A DNA stretch of 64,000 nt from Xylocopa sonorina (lineage: Eukaryota; Arthropoda; Insecta; Hymenoptera; Apidae): contig NC_135207.1 in NCBI RefSeq assembly GCF_050948175.1, positions 2,029,501 through 2,093,500 on the forward strand, given 5' to 3'. Position numbers and translations under genes: made by a program. Below, one piece after another: positions 36,716 through 47,425 of the stretch (position 1 is its first letter; every line of letters begins with the position of its first letter). The notes below the pieces were generated by a model, which saw nothing but the letters and a program-made list of their open reading frames with translations, was not told the origin of the DNA and did no database searches.

Positions 36716-37013
36716 GACTTGAACAGCAAACACTTCGAGCCCGTGGAGGTATTCCGGGGCATCCCGTACGCGGCGCCACCGGTTGGAGATTTACGTTTTC
36801 GACCACCGATCTCGCCGATCCCCTGGGACGGCATCAAGCTGGCCGATTCCTTCGGCGCGGTTTGCCCGCAGCACTTTCCAGACATCACCAATGACACAGC
36901 TGCTTTGCTGCAAATGCCCTCGGGCAGATACGAACAGCTGAAGCGTTTGTACATGTTCCTGACCAACCAGAGCGAGGACTGCCTGTTTCTGAACCTGTAC
37001 ATACCCGGCAGTG
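36716..37013 (+). CDS. Neuroligin, coding exon 2 (N-terminal esterase-like domain)
   Basis: This exon encodes residues 66-164 plus one base of codon 165. The acceptor is TTTTCTGTTGCAG (ends 36715) and the donor is GTAAGC at 37014. It contains VEVFRGIPYAAPPVGDLRF and PWDGIKLADSFGAVCPQHF, standard type-B carboxylesterase-like strands. NDTAALLQMPSGRYEQLKRL and NQSEDCLFLNLY follow. The P-x-I-x-N-x-TAAL-x-x-MP-x-GR-x-x-x-LKRL...NQSEDCL pattern is characteristic of arthropod neuroligins (family knowledge). C115 and C154 fit the conserved disulfide. N124 (NDT) and N149 (NQS) are possible N-glycosylation sites. Joined to exon 1 the reading frame is uninterrupted. Confidence 0.95.
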
Positions 37014-38108
37014 GTAAGCGCCAGAGAATTCTTTAACAGCTTCTACAGTAACGGTGATATCGCTAATAAAGTATTCATTAGAGCCACTGAATTATTTGTA
37101 ATTACTAGATTATGAAACTGTCAACATATTGGAGCAAAATTTAGTGTTTTATTGGAGTAAAATTTGGTACAAGAAACCGTTTTGGTACATGAGACCCAGA
37201 GATAATTCTACATAAACAACTTAATTTTTATTAAAAATATAAATGTACGTATAACACAAAGCAAAAGAAAAAACAAAAAATATTATTTAAATAAAAAAAC
37301 GCATTTAAATTGTTTAATGTATGCGTATGTCTGATATAACGTTTTAAAGTCTGCTTTCAAGCACTGATTGGTACTATCAGATCGATATCACCTTTTTACT
37401 TCTTAAAATAGAAATTAATTGTTCTTAAATGAAGAGTAACTGAATCTTTGTTGTTATGCTTCCTTATTATTTATTATTTATTATAATTACTGCATTTTCT
37501 CATAACACAAATGTCAATCAGTTGGCAGCCACGAAATAGCGTAAACGTGTAAATTGTTATGGATATTATAATATTTCATTTTATCCTGATCAATTTGATC
37601 GTCAATGGTAAGTGCGCCATCTTTTATTTTTTAGTTGATATTGGTAAATTATTGTCATACAATATTTGTTATTAGAATTAATAGGATATTTTATAATGAA
37701 ACCACATCTTAGAACATATTTACAAGAGATGTACTTGAATTTGAGCTCTTTTAATTTTGTATCTGGTATATGTTTATATACTTTCGTTAATAAATGATAT
37801 AAGTTTGAAGGCTTGTTCTCTTTGTTTGTCGTTTTAGTTGTTCTTATTTAAAGGCATAGATGTTTTAAAGAGTTGTTGTAAACTATAAATGTTCTAATAT
37901 AAAGTTCTATTTGTTAGAATGTTGAAAAGCAAAATTAAAATGTAGAATCAAAAACTATTTCCTAGAATATAGTCTGAATGTATAGATTATAAATAGATTA
38001 TTCAAGCAATTTAGCGTAATCAAAAATTACAAGTTTGTGTACACTGAATGGATAAAATAAATCTTCCTTCTAATCCGAGAAAATCTGTTTTTCATGTACG
38101 TTTGCATA
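37014..38108. other. Intron 2, unique AT-rich part
   Basis: No repeat array, mobile element or exon is recognised between the exon 2 donor and the mariner-like MITE. Confidence 0.4.
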
Positions 38109-38647
38109 TATTAAGTTGATACAAAAGGAACGTCGGTTTTTATATGGTTGAACTTTATTATTGAAATTGTAGTCAATTTTAAAATAAATATTGTCAATAT
38201 ATATGATAATATTTGTAATCAAAATATAGAGCAAATTCTAAGCTTTAAAATGATGTATATATACTGACAATATTTATTACAAAATTTGTTAAAATTTCAA
38301 TAGACAAAGTTCAACCATATAAAAATCAACATTCCTTTAGCATCGACCTAATGATATTTGTAATCAAAATAAAGAGCAAATTCTAAGCTTTAAACTAATG
38401 TATGTATAATACAGTGACATTATTTATTATAAAGTTTGTTAAAATTTCGATAGATAAAGTTCAACCATATAAAAATCAACATTCCTTTAGCATCGACCTA
38501 ATGATATTTGTAATCAAAATAAAGAGCAAATTCTAAGCTTTAAAATAATGTATATATAATACAGTGGCATTATTTATTATAAAGTTTGTTAAAATTTCGA
38601 TAGATAAAGTTCAATCATATAAAAATTCCTTTCGCATCGACTTAACG
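38109..38647. mobile_element. Mariner-like MITE with tandemly amplified right arm
   Basis: The left end TTAAGTTGATACAAAAGGAA (38111), followed by CG.CGGTTTTTATATGGTTG, is mirrored by the right end, which reads TTAGGTCGATGCTAAAGGAA on the reverse strand. TTAGGTYG.TGC.AAAG resembles mariner termini (family knowledge), but the right flank is CA, not TA. The right half (about 150 bp, ending CATCGACCTAA at 38351 and 38501 and CATCGACTTAA at 38645) is present three times in tandem. Confidence 0.6.
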
Positions 38648-39478
38648 ATTTCAAAAACTTTTCTAATATTTCTTCCTCGCAATTGCATAATTCACAAATG
38701 CAGAAAACGCATCAGTTTCTCTTGGACGGACGAGAAATACTCGCAAGTGAATTTTCGTCCGATTAAATAAGGGCGAAATTACAGTGAATTTTTAACGATG
38801 GCCAGCCTCGTAAATTCGACTACGACGTTCATCGAATGATATACGAGGCCCCCCGCTCTTACTTTCGCGATAATGCCCGGTATAAAGGTACTAATTACTT
38901 CGGGACTAATTAGTTGAGGAAGTAACTTGTTTCGTAATACCGTGCTGTTCCGCAAACAGACGGGAGGTGGCGGGCTCAAAATTTCCTGGCCGTACGTTAT
39001 TAACGGGTACTAATTAATTACGAGCATTACACCGGGAATCTTCTACCGTTTCGAATACAAACGCGAGATTCGCGTGTTTAATTAGATGCTTAACGCGCGA
39101 TACGTATATTTCCGTTTCTCGTTAACGTCGTGTCGATGTCGCGTAACGTTTCTCGACCCGTTCATGTTTTATTCGCATTTGCTGGTTTCATAGCGAAACG
39201 ATCGACGAGAAGCGCCGTTTCTTAGCGATTTCAGCGAAATTGAATAGTACGATTATTTATTCAAGTATAACGAAGTCATTAATTGGCGTTTATTCTTACA
39301 ATTTGAGAAAAACAAGTGTTTTTGTCCCACGTAGCCTTAATTGCTGTTATTTTTTGATATCGTAAAAAAACAAAGGATTTATTGACGTGGAATATTTTAT
39401 ATATCTCACCTCTTTTTATATCTTCTCGCATCAATTTTCTGTAAATATTCTACGAATATTTTTAGAAGCATAGTTTAA
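38648..39478. other. CG-rich intronic island
   Basis: Bases 38690-39250 are CG-rich and contain several TAATTA cores (about 38889-39020). This could be a regulatory element, but no exon is recognised. The remainder is AT-rich. Confidence 0.35.
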
Positions 39479-40325
39479 AAAAAATTAATGAGAAACTAAA
39501 TAATCAGAACATAGTCTGCACTGCCACAAAAAAGAACATAAACAATACATTTCAATTTAAAATGATTCTCATAAAACGCGCCAATAATTACTCCTCTTCC
39601 ATCGTCATCTCGTATCAAATATGGTTATCAAAATCGTCTTTCTCTCTCAGTGGAAGAACTACTTTCTCCATTTTCCAACGCAGCGCCAAAAAATTAATGA
39701 GAAACTAAATAATCAGAACATAGTCTGCGCTGCCACAAAAAAAGAACACAAACAATACATTTCAATTTAAAATTATTCTCGTAAAACGCGCCAATAATTA
39801 CTCCTCTTCCATCACTATCTCGTATCAAATATGGTTACCAAAATCGTATTTCTCTCTCAGTGGAAGAACTACTTTCTCCATTTTCCAACGCAGCGCCAAA
39901 AAATTAATGAGAAACTAAATAATCAGAACATAGTCTGCACTGCCACAAAAAAAGAACATAAACAATACATTTCAATTTAAAATGATTCTCGTAAAACGCG
40001 CCAATAATTACTCCTCTTCCATCACCATCTCGTATCAAATATGGTTACCAAAATCGTCTTTCTCTCTCAGTGGAAGAACTACTTTCTCCATTTTCCAACG
40101 CAGCGCCAAAAAATTAATGAGAAACTAAATAATCAGAACGTAGTCTGCGCTGCCACAAAAAAAGAACATAAACAATACATTTCAATTTAAAATGATTCTC
40201 GTAAAAGGCGCCAATAATTACTCCTCTTCCATCACCATCTCGTATCAAATATGGCTACCAAAATCGCCTTTCTCTCTCAGTCGAACTACTTTCTCCACGA
40301 TTTTCCAACGCAGCGCTGAAAGAGC
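39479..40325. repeat. Tandem array, 209-210 bp unit, four copies
   Basis: Units begin near AAAATTAATGAGAAACTAAA at about 39479, 39688, 39898 and 40108 and are over 95 percent similar by eye. Each includes AAAACGCGCCAATAATTACT and TCTCTCTCAGTGGAAGAACT. High similarity indicates recent expansion. Confidence 0.92.
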
Positions 40326-41565
40326 GATATTTAAAGGATGAAAAGGAACAAAACTCGCGCGATCGCCGCAATAAACGATTTACTCGAATTTTTTGCAATA
40401 TCTGGCCCCGCGCACAATAGGATGGGGCGAAAAAGTTGGGGATTACGCAATCGAGAGAATCGCAGGGGGGGGGGGGGGCAGGCTAGTCTCGTTGTTGTTT
40501 CGTCGTTTTCGATCACGAGTCGAAACGACGCCAATTAAACCGGTCGGATTGTAGCGCGATAGAGAAATTGAATTTTCGTCGGAACCAATAAAAGCGTCGT
40601 TGCTCGCTAATCGCGTCGCGTCCGTTTCCGCTCGCCTAGCCGCTTCAAGACCGATCGAACCGCGATTAACCGTATCTCGCTCGCGTGACGTCACGATGAC
40701 AGGTAAACTGGTTACCAGGTGGGGTTAGTGGCGATTAATTGAGCGGAAAATCGTGTTCGATCGTCCGACGAATCGCGCTAGTATTTATCCTTGCATTTAC
40801 CGTTTGTTGAGAAGAAAGAAGTTCGACGTTGACGCTGACTGTTTGAAAAATTCCTAACCTAATTTGAAAGTGTTTTCAGTGGCTATGGGGTAATTATGTT
40901 CTCGTCTGCGTTGTATCGTTTGATACGATGCTGAATGATTCGATGAACTATGAATGTTGATCGTTGAGAATGTAGGTAGTTTGGTCATTGTCAAGATATT
41001 TTTTATTTTGGACTGTTTGCTTTGGGCTTTGGAATTTTTTTTGTAATTCACTTCTATTACCAGAAGTAAATTATTATGTTTACAATATTTTTAATTTTAT
41101 AATTTTTTTAATATCTATAGCGTGTCAATAATTGTGTGAAAAAAAGAGCGTTATTCTTTATAAGTAAAAATTGTATTTGTAAATAATTTATAGGATAAAC
41201 TATGAATTAATATATAATAAAAATTAAAGTGATATAATCATAGAATTTGATATTATAATTAAAAATTTTATTTGATATGATATAATGATTAAATTAGTAA
41301 TATAAATAAAGTATTATATGCATTGTAATATATACATTTATTCAAGCTTGAGTAATAAACAAGGAAATATGAAATTAAACGTAGAATTTAGATGCACACA
41401 TTTCTATCTACTTTCATTTTTCACTCTCTTTGCATATTACTAATTAATCTAATAATTCAATATATTACAGTATACAATAAATGATATTTAAGAAAGTAAA
41501 AAATAAAACTTTCTATTAAACTAATTGTAATAAAAATATAAAAAGGAGAACATGATATTTATAGC
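40326..41565. other. Intron 2 CG-rich block with G14 tract, then AT-rich sequence
   Basis: Bases 40326-40850 are CpG-rich and include a run of 14 G at 40465-40478. From 40850 on the sequence is strongly AT-rich. No exon is recognised. Confidence 0.4.
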
Positions 41566-42264
41566 TGCTGTGTAATTATTTCAATGCATTGTAAAAATAA
41601 TAAAAAATAGTAGTCGTTTGTATAAAAAAAAAATAGATACCAACTTGAAACAAGCAATGAAAAAAGTCGTACAGTTCCTTCAGCAATTTAATCTTTTAGT
41701 AATTAAATTCTTTGAAATATTGATACTAACTGATTATCTATAGATTCTATGTAATTATTCTAATATATTGTAAAAATAATGAAAAACAGTAGTCGCTTGT
41801 ATTAAAAAAAAAGATATTAACTTGAAACAAGCAATGAAAAGAGTTGTACAGCTCCTTCAACAATTTAATTTTTTAGTAATTAAATTCTTTGAAATATTGA
41901 TACTAACTGATTATTTATAGATTCTATGTAATTATTCTAATATATTGTAAAAATAATGAAAAACAGTAGTCGCTTGTATTAAAAAAAAAAGATATTAACT
42001 TGAAACAAGCAATGAAAAGAGTCGTACAGTTCCTCCAACAATTTAATCTTGTAGTAATTAAATTCTTTGAAATATTGATTATCTATAGTACTAAGATAGA
42101 GAACCAAGAAGTAGGACTAACTGATTATCTATAGATTCTATGTAATTATCTCAATATATTGTAAAAATAATAAAAAGCAGTAGTCGCTTGTATAAAAAAA
42201 AGAAATACCAACTTGAAACAAGGAATGAAAAAAGTCGTACAGTTTACTATATTGATACTAACCA
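41566..42264. repeat. Tandem array, about 180-bp unit, feeding the exon 3 acceptor
   Basis: Four units share TATTGTAAAAATAATGAAAA, CAGTAGTCGCTTGTAT, TTGAAACAAGCAATGAAAA and ATTGATACTAACTGATTATC. TACTAAC lies at 41724-41730 and 41901-41907, a GACTAAC variant at about 42116, and TACTAAC again at 42256-42262. The last is 23-24 bases before the AG used by exon 3. Confidence 0.88.
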
Positions 42265-42286
42265 ATTATCTAATTAATTTGTCCAG

Positions 42287-42439
42287 GTTCTCGAGGACTA
42301 GAAGCACCGTACGCAGTGATGGTGTACGTTCACGGTGAAAGTTTCGAATGGGGGACCGGAAACGTTTACGACGGATCCGTTTTAGCCAGTGCTGGCCACG
42401 TCATAGTAATCACGCTCAACTATCGTCTTGGAATCCTGG
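42287..42439 (+). CDS. Neuroligin, coding exon 3 (oxyanion-loop region)
   Basis: This exon completes codon 165 and encodes residues 166-215 plus one base of codon 216. The acceptor AATTTGTCCAG ends at 42286, and a perfect TACTAAC branch-point candidate lies at 42256-42262. The donor is GTACGT at 42440. The translation contains VMVYVHGESFEWGTGNVYDG and VIVITLNYRLGIL, matching the HGG oxyanion-hole strand of the esterase fold. The second glycine is replaced by glutamate (HGE, residues 180-182). Loss of catalytic geometry is usual in neuroligins, which act as adhesion proteins. Confidence 0.95.
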
Positions 42440-42575
42440 GTACGTATCTGTAGCGGCTAGCAGTAAGGTACAACAGAAGGCTACAAACAACTAACACAGT
42501 TTATGGTATGCGCAGCATTCAAGCCATGTTTGAGGAACCGTTTTAAGCTTTTAATATTTTCTTGGTATGCGATAA

Positions 42576-42897
42576 TTAACCAGTCAATTGCGGAATTTAG
42601 TTTAGGCAAGTGGTACTATTATACATTTTACGAAAAACGAGGAAGGATTACATTTTTACTCGTCAGAAAAACTAACAATTCGTTTCTGAATACGTTATAG
42701 TTACTAAAAGCTTGAAAATTGTCAAAAAATAATAAAATACATAAACAAGAACAATTGAAGATAGCAAGAATAAACAAGAAAAAGAAGAAAATAGTTTACA
42801 AAATTTCAAGCTATTTTATTACATTTATCGTGATTTTGAATTTTTGTAGTGAATAGTAATTTTTTATTTCACACAACGAGTATACATCGAGATATAG
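42576..42897 (-). mobile_element. TTAA MITE, CCAGTTAA family, truncated copy
   Basis: TTAACCAGTCAATTGCGGAA at 42576 matches the end at 1216, and the interior follows 1216-1600 closely. Homology stops after AACGAGTATACA at about 42895, so the distal end with its TTAA is missing. Confidence 0.7.
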
Positions 42898-42941
42898 AAT
42901 CCCTGGTTATAGCATTAAAAAAAAGCTCTGAAAGCCACTTC

Positions 42942-44015
42942 TTAACCGTCTATGGGCCAAATTTGTGTTTTAAATCCAAAAAAATTGTGGGAACGAAAAA
43001 TCAGAAATTATAAACCTATATATATATATACGAAAACAAATTTTTGCTTTAAACAGTTTTATTGCAATATATTCACTTTGTGACTGTCAAGTCACACCGT
43101 ACTATAAAGTTTAAAACCCTTTTTGGACGTATTAAATTTGGACATGGATATCGTACTGGTCGGAATTAATTTCCGTCGTAGGAGCAGGGATACATAACAC
43201 GCAAGATTACGATGGATATACAAGATTTACTATTTCTTTTGTGAATTTTAAATGTATCTTTATTCAATACAGTCATCAAGTGATATATTTTTGTACAAAA
43301 ATTGTTTTATAATTCACTTTTAGTAATTCTTTTGTGAATTTTAGATATATCTTTATTCAATACAGTCATTTAGTGATATATTTTTGTACAAAAATTATGT
43401 TTTATAATTCACTTTTAGTCATTCTTTTGTGAATTTTAGATATATCTTTATTCAATACAATCATCTAGTGATACATTTTTGTATAAAAATTATGTTTTAT
43501 AATTCACTTTCTCTATCAGCATCATCAATCAGGTAACTTTCTTTTTGCCATTTTGGAGAATTATTTTGAAATATTTTAAGAAGAGAGAATGTCTAATTAC
43601 CGTGAAATAAAATATTCTTATATATAATAAATAATAATAATAAAATAAAATATTCTTTGGAATTCTACAAGATATCGTCGAACGTTTTCGATTTCGTTAC
43701 GTTCAAAAAACGACTGACTCGCCACTGTCTTGCATGGCGGACGCTGAGTGACAACTTTTGTTCAGATTTGATTTCGTTACCTCCAATTAATAGCAGCACC
43801 GTATTGGTTCGTGAATAGGTTTCTTAGACGTTGAAGTTCATTTAGAAAAAGTGTAAACTGTAAACTGAAACTGTAAAAAGGCTTTAGTGGTCATTCGTTT
43901 TGGTGGTCGTACATTTTGGTGGACGTACGACCGAAAAGGGTTACATTATTTTGTAAAATGTCGATAAATTAAAAAAAATGTGACTTGTAAGTTACACAGA
44001 CCCATAGATGGTTAA
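42942..44015. mobile_element. TTAA-flanked MITE, CCRTCTATGGG family
   Basis: TTAA at 42942-42945 and 44012-44015 flanks 11-bp inverted ends, CCGTCTATGGG and CCATCTATGGG. Length is 1074 bp. Inside, a segment of about 110 bp (ATCTTTATTCAATACAGTCAT) is repeated three times between about 43220 and 43510. No ORF of note. A piggyBac-type element is inferred from the TTAA target. Confidence 0.7.
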
Positions 44016-44689
44016 CTTTGCATTCTGTCTCGAACATTTTGAACACGCAAAAATAAACTCTTAGTCGTAGGAACTCTTCACATTATTCTGCTGCGAAATG
44101 AAGCGTCTGATTTAAAACTGGCCCCTCGTTTTAAATGAAACGCGCGAAGGATAGTCGGAAATCCCTTCCCTTTAATCAATTGCGGATAAAATATGGCGAT
44201 ACAAATAACAGCGCCCCCTGTGGAACGTATACGTTCCAGGTAGAAGTGGAAACAGGGCGTCTCATGAATAATTCCGAGCGAATAAAAGACGCAAATAAAG
44301 CATGAACAGCGCATAAATAATTCATCCAGCGCGGATACATTCTTGCTCCTATAAAAGCTCGCTCGTTATTCATTTACCGCGTTAAATTTTGCTCAATCGG
44401 TGCTAGCACGTGCGTCTGTATCCACGTAAGCATATGCTGCGAGCGCAACGATACCGTCACATTATTTAACGTTATAATTGCTGCCCGCCTCCTGTGGACG
44501 CAATAAATCCGTCTGATCGTAGATTCATTCATTTATTATGGCTCCTTCGGTGAATTCAGTTACAGTATCTACGATTACAGAAACAAATAGCTTCTCTCGT
44601 TGCTGCTTGGTTTTTTTTTTTTTTGTATTTGGACGACGTTCGAGTATTCGATGAAGCAACATTGAGAAATTGGGTTTTATATGAGGTAC
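44016..44689. other. Intron 3 CG-richer sequence
   Basis: Bases 44080-44540 are unique and CG-richer than the surroundings. Frames on the minus strand (44078-44373) carry no recognised domain. No exon is assigned. Confidence 0.35.
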
Positions 44690-45185
44690 ACTAAATTTTA
44701 TTTGCGACTTGAGACTTATCTTAACCATTAAAAAAAAATTTTAAGTGTATTTAATTTTAATGTAACTGTTTGTTTTAATAATTCTGAGTTTTATTTTCTT
44801 CTAAATTTTAGTTTGATCCTTCTAAATTTTATTTGCGACATGGGACTTATCTTAATCATTGATAACAAAAATTTTAAGAGTTCTACATTTGACCAGGTTC
44901 AGTGTTTAATGTAACTACTTAGTTTAATCCTTCTAAGTTTTATTTTCTTCTAAATTTTAGTTTGTATTTTTAGTATTCTCTCTAGTATTTTAGTATTCAG
45001 TGTTTAATGTAACTGTTTATTTTAATTCTTCTGAGTTTTATTTTCTTCTAAATTTTGGTTTAATTCTTCTAAATTTTATTTGCGACATGGGACTTATCTT
45101 AACCATTGATAACAAAAATTTTAAGAGTTCTACATTTGGCCAAGTTCGATGTTCAATGTAACTGTTTGTTTTAATTCTTTTGAGA
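44690..45185. repeat. Irregular direct repeats
   Basis: The strings TCTAAATTTTATTTGCGACA, GGGACTTATCTTAA and TTTTATTTTCTTCTAAATTT recur two to four times in scrambled spacing. This appears to be a decayed tandem array of about 100-150 bp units. Confidence 0.65.
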
Positions 45186-45764
45186 GAATCGAAAGAGGCA
45201 GAATGACTGCGAATCGGTAGAAAATCAAACTCTGATTTTTATCAATGAAAATTCGTTAATGTATTGATAAAATTTTGTTAATACAATTGGAGCAAACGTA
45301 ATGAAATTTGTATCACATTTAATCATTTAACTACACGTGACTTACTTCTCCTAATTTCTAGATTAATGTGAAAAATTTTTATTGATTGCCATTTATTAGT
45401 TACACAAATAAGTAAAATCCCAATTAGAGAATATCAAATTCCATTTTATTTCTTTAACACTGTAATGTTGTATTTCTATTTATTTTTATTATGTACTTTT
45501 TCTTACAATTAATTAAATAACTATATTCCTTGATATATATATTAAGAAATACAAAAATTAAAAAATTAAATAAATTAAAAAAGAAAAGGAAGGTATAAAT
45601 AAATGTAAATTTAAAAAAACTCCAAAATAATTAGATGCAAGGAAAAACAAAACAAAAAGGTTTCAGTAAAAAAAAAGAAAAGAGATCAATAGATTTTTTG
45701 TTAAAAAAAAACTCGCAAAAGCAAATTATAACACTAAAGACTAAGCGAACTGTTTTCCAATTAG

Positions 45765-45965
45765 GTTTTCTGAGGACTCGTCCGTATCCAGACAGAACGC
45801 CAGGATCCGGTGGGAATCTCGCTTTGAAGGACATCGCCATGGCTCTGCGGTGGGTGCGTGAGAACATCGCTGCATTTGGTGGTGATCCAACAAAAATCAC
45901 GCTGATTGGACACGATACCGGTGCTGCGCTGGTGAACCTTCTGCTGCTCGCTCCGTACGGCAAGG
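45765..45965 (+). CDS. Neuroligin, coding exon 4 (degenerate nucleophile elbow)
   Basis: This exon completes codon 216 and encodes residues 217-282 plus one base of codon 283. The acceptor TTCCAATTAG ends at 45764 and the donor is GTGAGT at 45966. The translation contains GNLALKDIAMALRWVRENIA and AFGGDPTKITLIGHDTGAAL, the conserved helix and nucleophile elbow of type-B esterases. The canonical G-x-S-x-G is G-H-D-T-G here (residues 264-268), so the catalytic serine is replaced by aspartate and the protein cannot be a serine hydrolase. The next exon would be expected to continue the domain, but none is seen up to 64000. Confidence 0.95.
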
Positions 45966-46234
45966 GTGAGTGATCGTAATGCGATAATTGTGTTTAACAC
46001 TTTCACGACCAGCTCTAGTAATAGCCAGCATCCACTAAACCCAGCACAGAAGAGGCTAGTGCCAGTTATATCTGGTGACCAACAACTCGACCTTCGACAG
46101 AATTCTTTTATATTTTCCCCCTTAATGTGTTTATGTCGAAGGATCACTCATAACTTGTGGACTGAATAATTCGATGGGTTTGCTGTTAACTAAGACTCTT
46201 TATTTCAACTAATTGTCCGTTTTTTGTCTACTAT

Positions 46235-46380
46235 TTGACTAATAGTGGTTTTGTACTTTCTAAAATTTGACTGGTTCCAACAGTGGTTTTGTACTTTCTA
46301 AAATTTGACTAGTTCCAACAGTGGTTTTGTGCTTTCTAAAATTTGACTAACTCCAACAGTGGTTTTGTACTTTCTGCCTT
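46235..46380. repeat. Short tandem repeat, about 50-bp unit
   Basis: Three to four copies of CAGTGGTTTTGTACTTTCTA followed by AAATTTGACTGGTTCCAA lie between 46239 and 46378. Confidence 0.85.
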
Positions 46381-46865
46381 TAAATTCTAATACTTTTGAA
46401 GCGCGTTGCTTTTGGTTTTGAAACAAATTGAACAAATTCTTGACTGCCAGTACTTCGCTCATTCGCTGTATCAATAGCGTAAACAATCGCGATTTTCCAG
46501 ATAATCTTTGGAATATTTTTTATATATAAATTTGTACAAACATTATATTTAATAGTCAAATGAAATTGCAATACTTTTTGCTGAATGAAACAGCATTTTT
46601 TAAGTACATTATCAAACGCAAAGATGCTATTACTTATAAAACTTATATTTATGATTATATACCATTAGAATAATTTAAACATCCAGAATTAATGCACTTT
46701 ACTAATACTATGCTCTATCATTTTGCCCTTACTATAATTTAAAATAAATATATTTTCAAATGCAAAAAATTGTTAGTAATAGTAGCGCTAGTAATTTAGA
46801 ACATCAGTAGAAATACACGACATTGATCAGACACGCTACATAAAAAGAAATAATAATAACATTCT

Positions 46866-46998
46866 ATCTTTTTCACTGATTTGTATTGCATTTATACTTC
46901 CATGCTGTACTATGCTTTTCACTAATTATAATTATATCTTTTTCACTGATTTATATTGCACTTATACTTCCATGCTGTACTATGCTTTTCACTAATTA
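46866..46998. repeat. Two-copy direct repeat, about 66 bp
   Basis: ATCTTTTTCACTGATTT followed by CTTCCATGCTGTACTATGCT occurs twice in succession. Confidence 0.85.
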
Positions 46999-47189
46999 CA
47001 TACTGGCAGGATAAAATCAATTTGGCTCTTGTTTATTATTACGTTTTAACATACTAAATAATTTCGCCATATTCGTGACGATGAGCAATTATAATGGTAA
47101 TGTCCTCAAACAAATATAGCAGCACGTATTTGTTTAATTATTTAAACACAGAAAGTGAAAAAGTAGCTCGTTTTAAGTAATAGCTTGTG

Positions 47190-47425
47190 TCTGACTATAT
47201 TCATCCTAATCTACTGTCGCGCTACTCGTAGAATTTACTAGACTGCTTTATTATCAATATAGAGTTTGGTTAATTGGCAATATAAAATTGTAATCTTTGC
47301 AGTAAACTAACAGAAAAATCTGGCTGCTCAATGACTAACAATCAGTGGTCCTATTAAATAACAAATACGAACATTTTTGTTATCTCTTTTCATAAATTTC
47401 CATACAGATTTTGTTGTTATCAACG
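47190..47425 (+). repeat. Left arm of large inverted repeat
   Basis: The sequence, including AATCTTTGCAGTAAACTAA and ACAGATTTTGTTGTTATCAA, is present in reverse complement at about 49875-50060. Its first part, ATCTACTGTCGCGCTACTCG, also recurs in direct orientation at about 50598. Confidence 0.75.

Noticed and set aside
45996..46020. TTAACACTTTCACGACC as another TTAA element end
   Set aside because: No matching inverted end with TTAA was found downstream or upstream.
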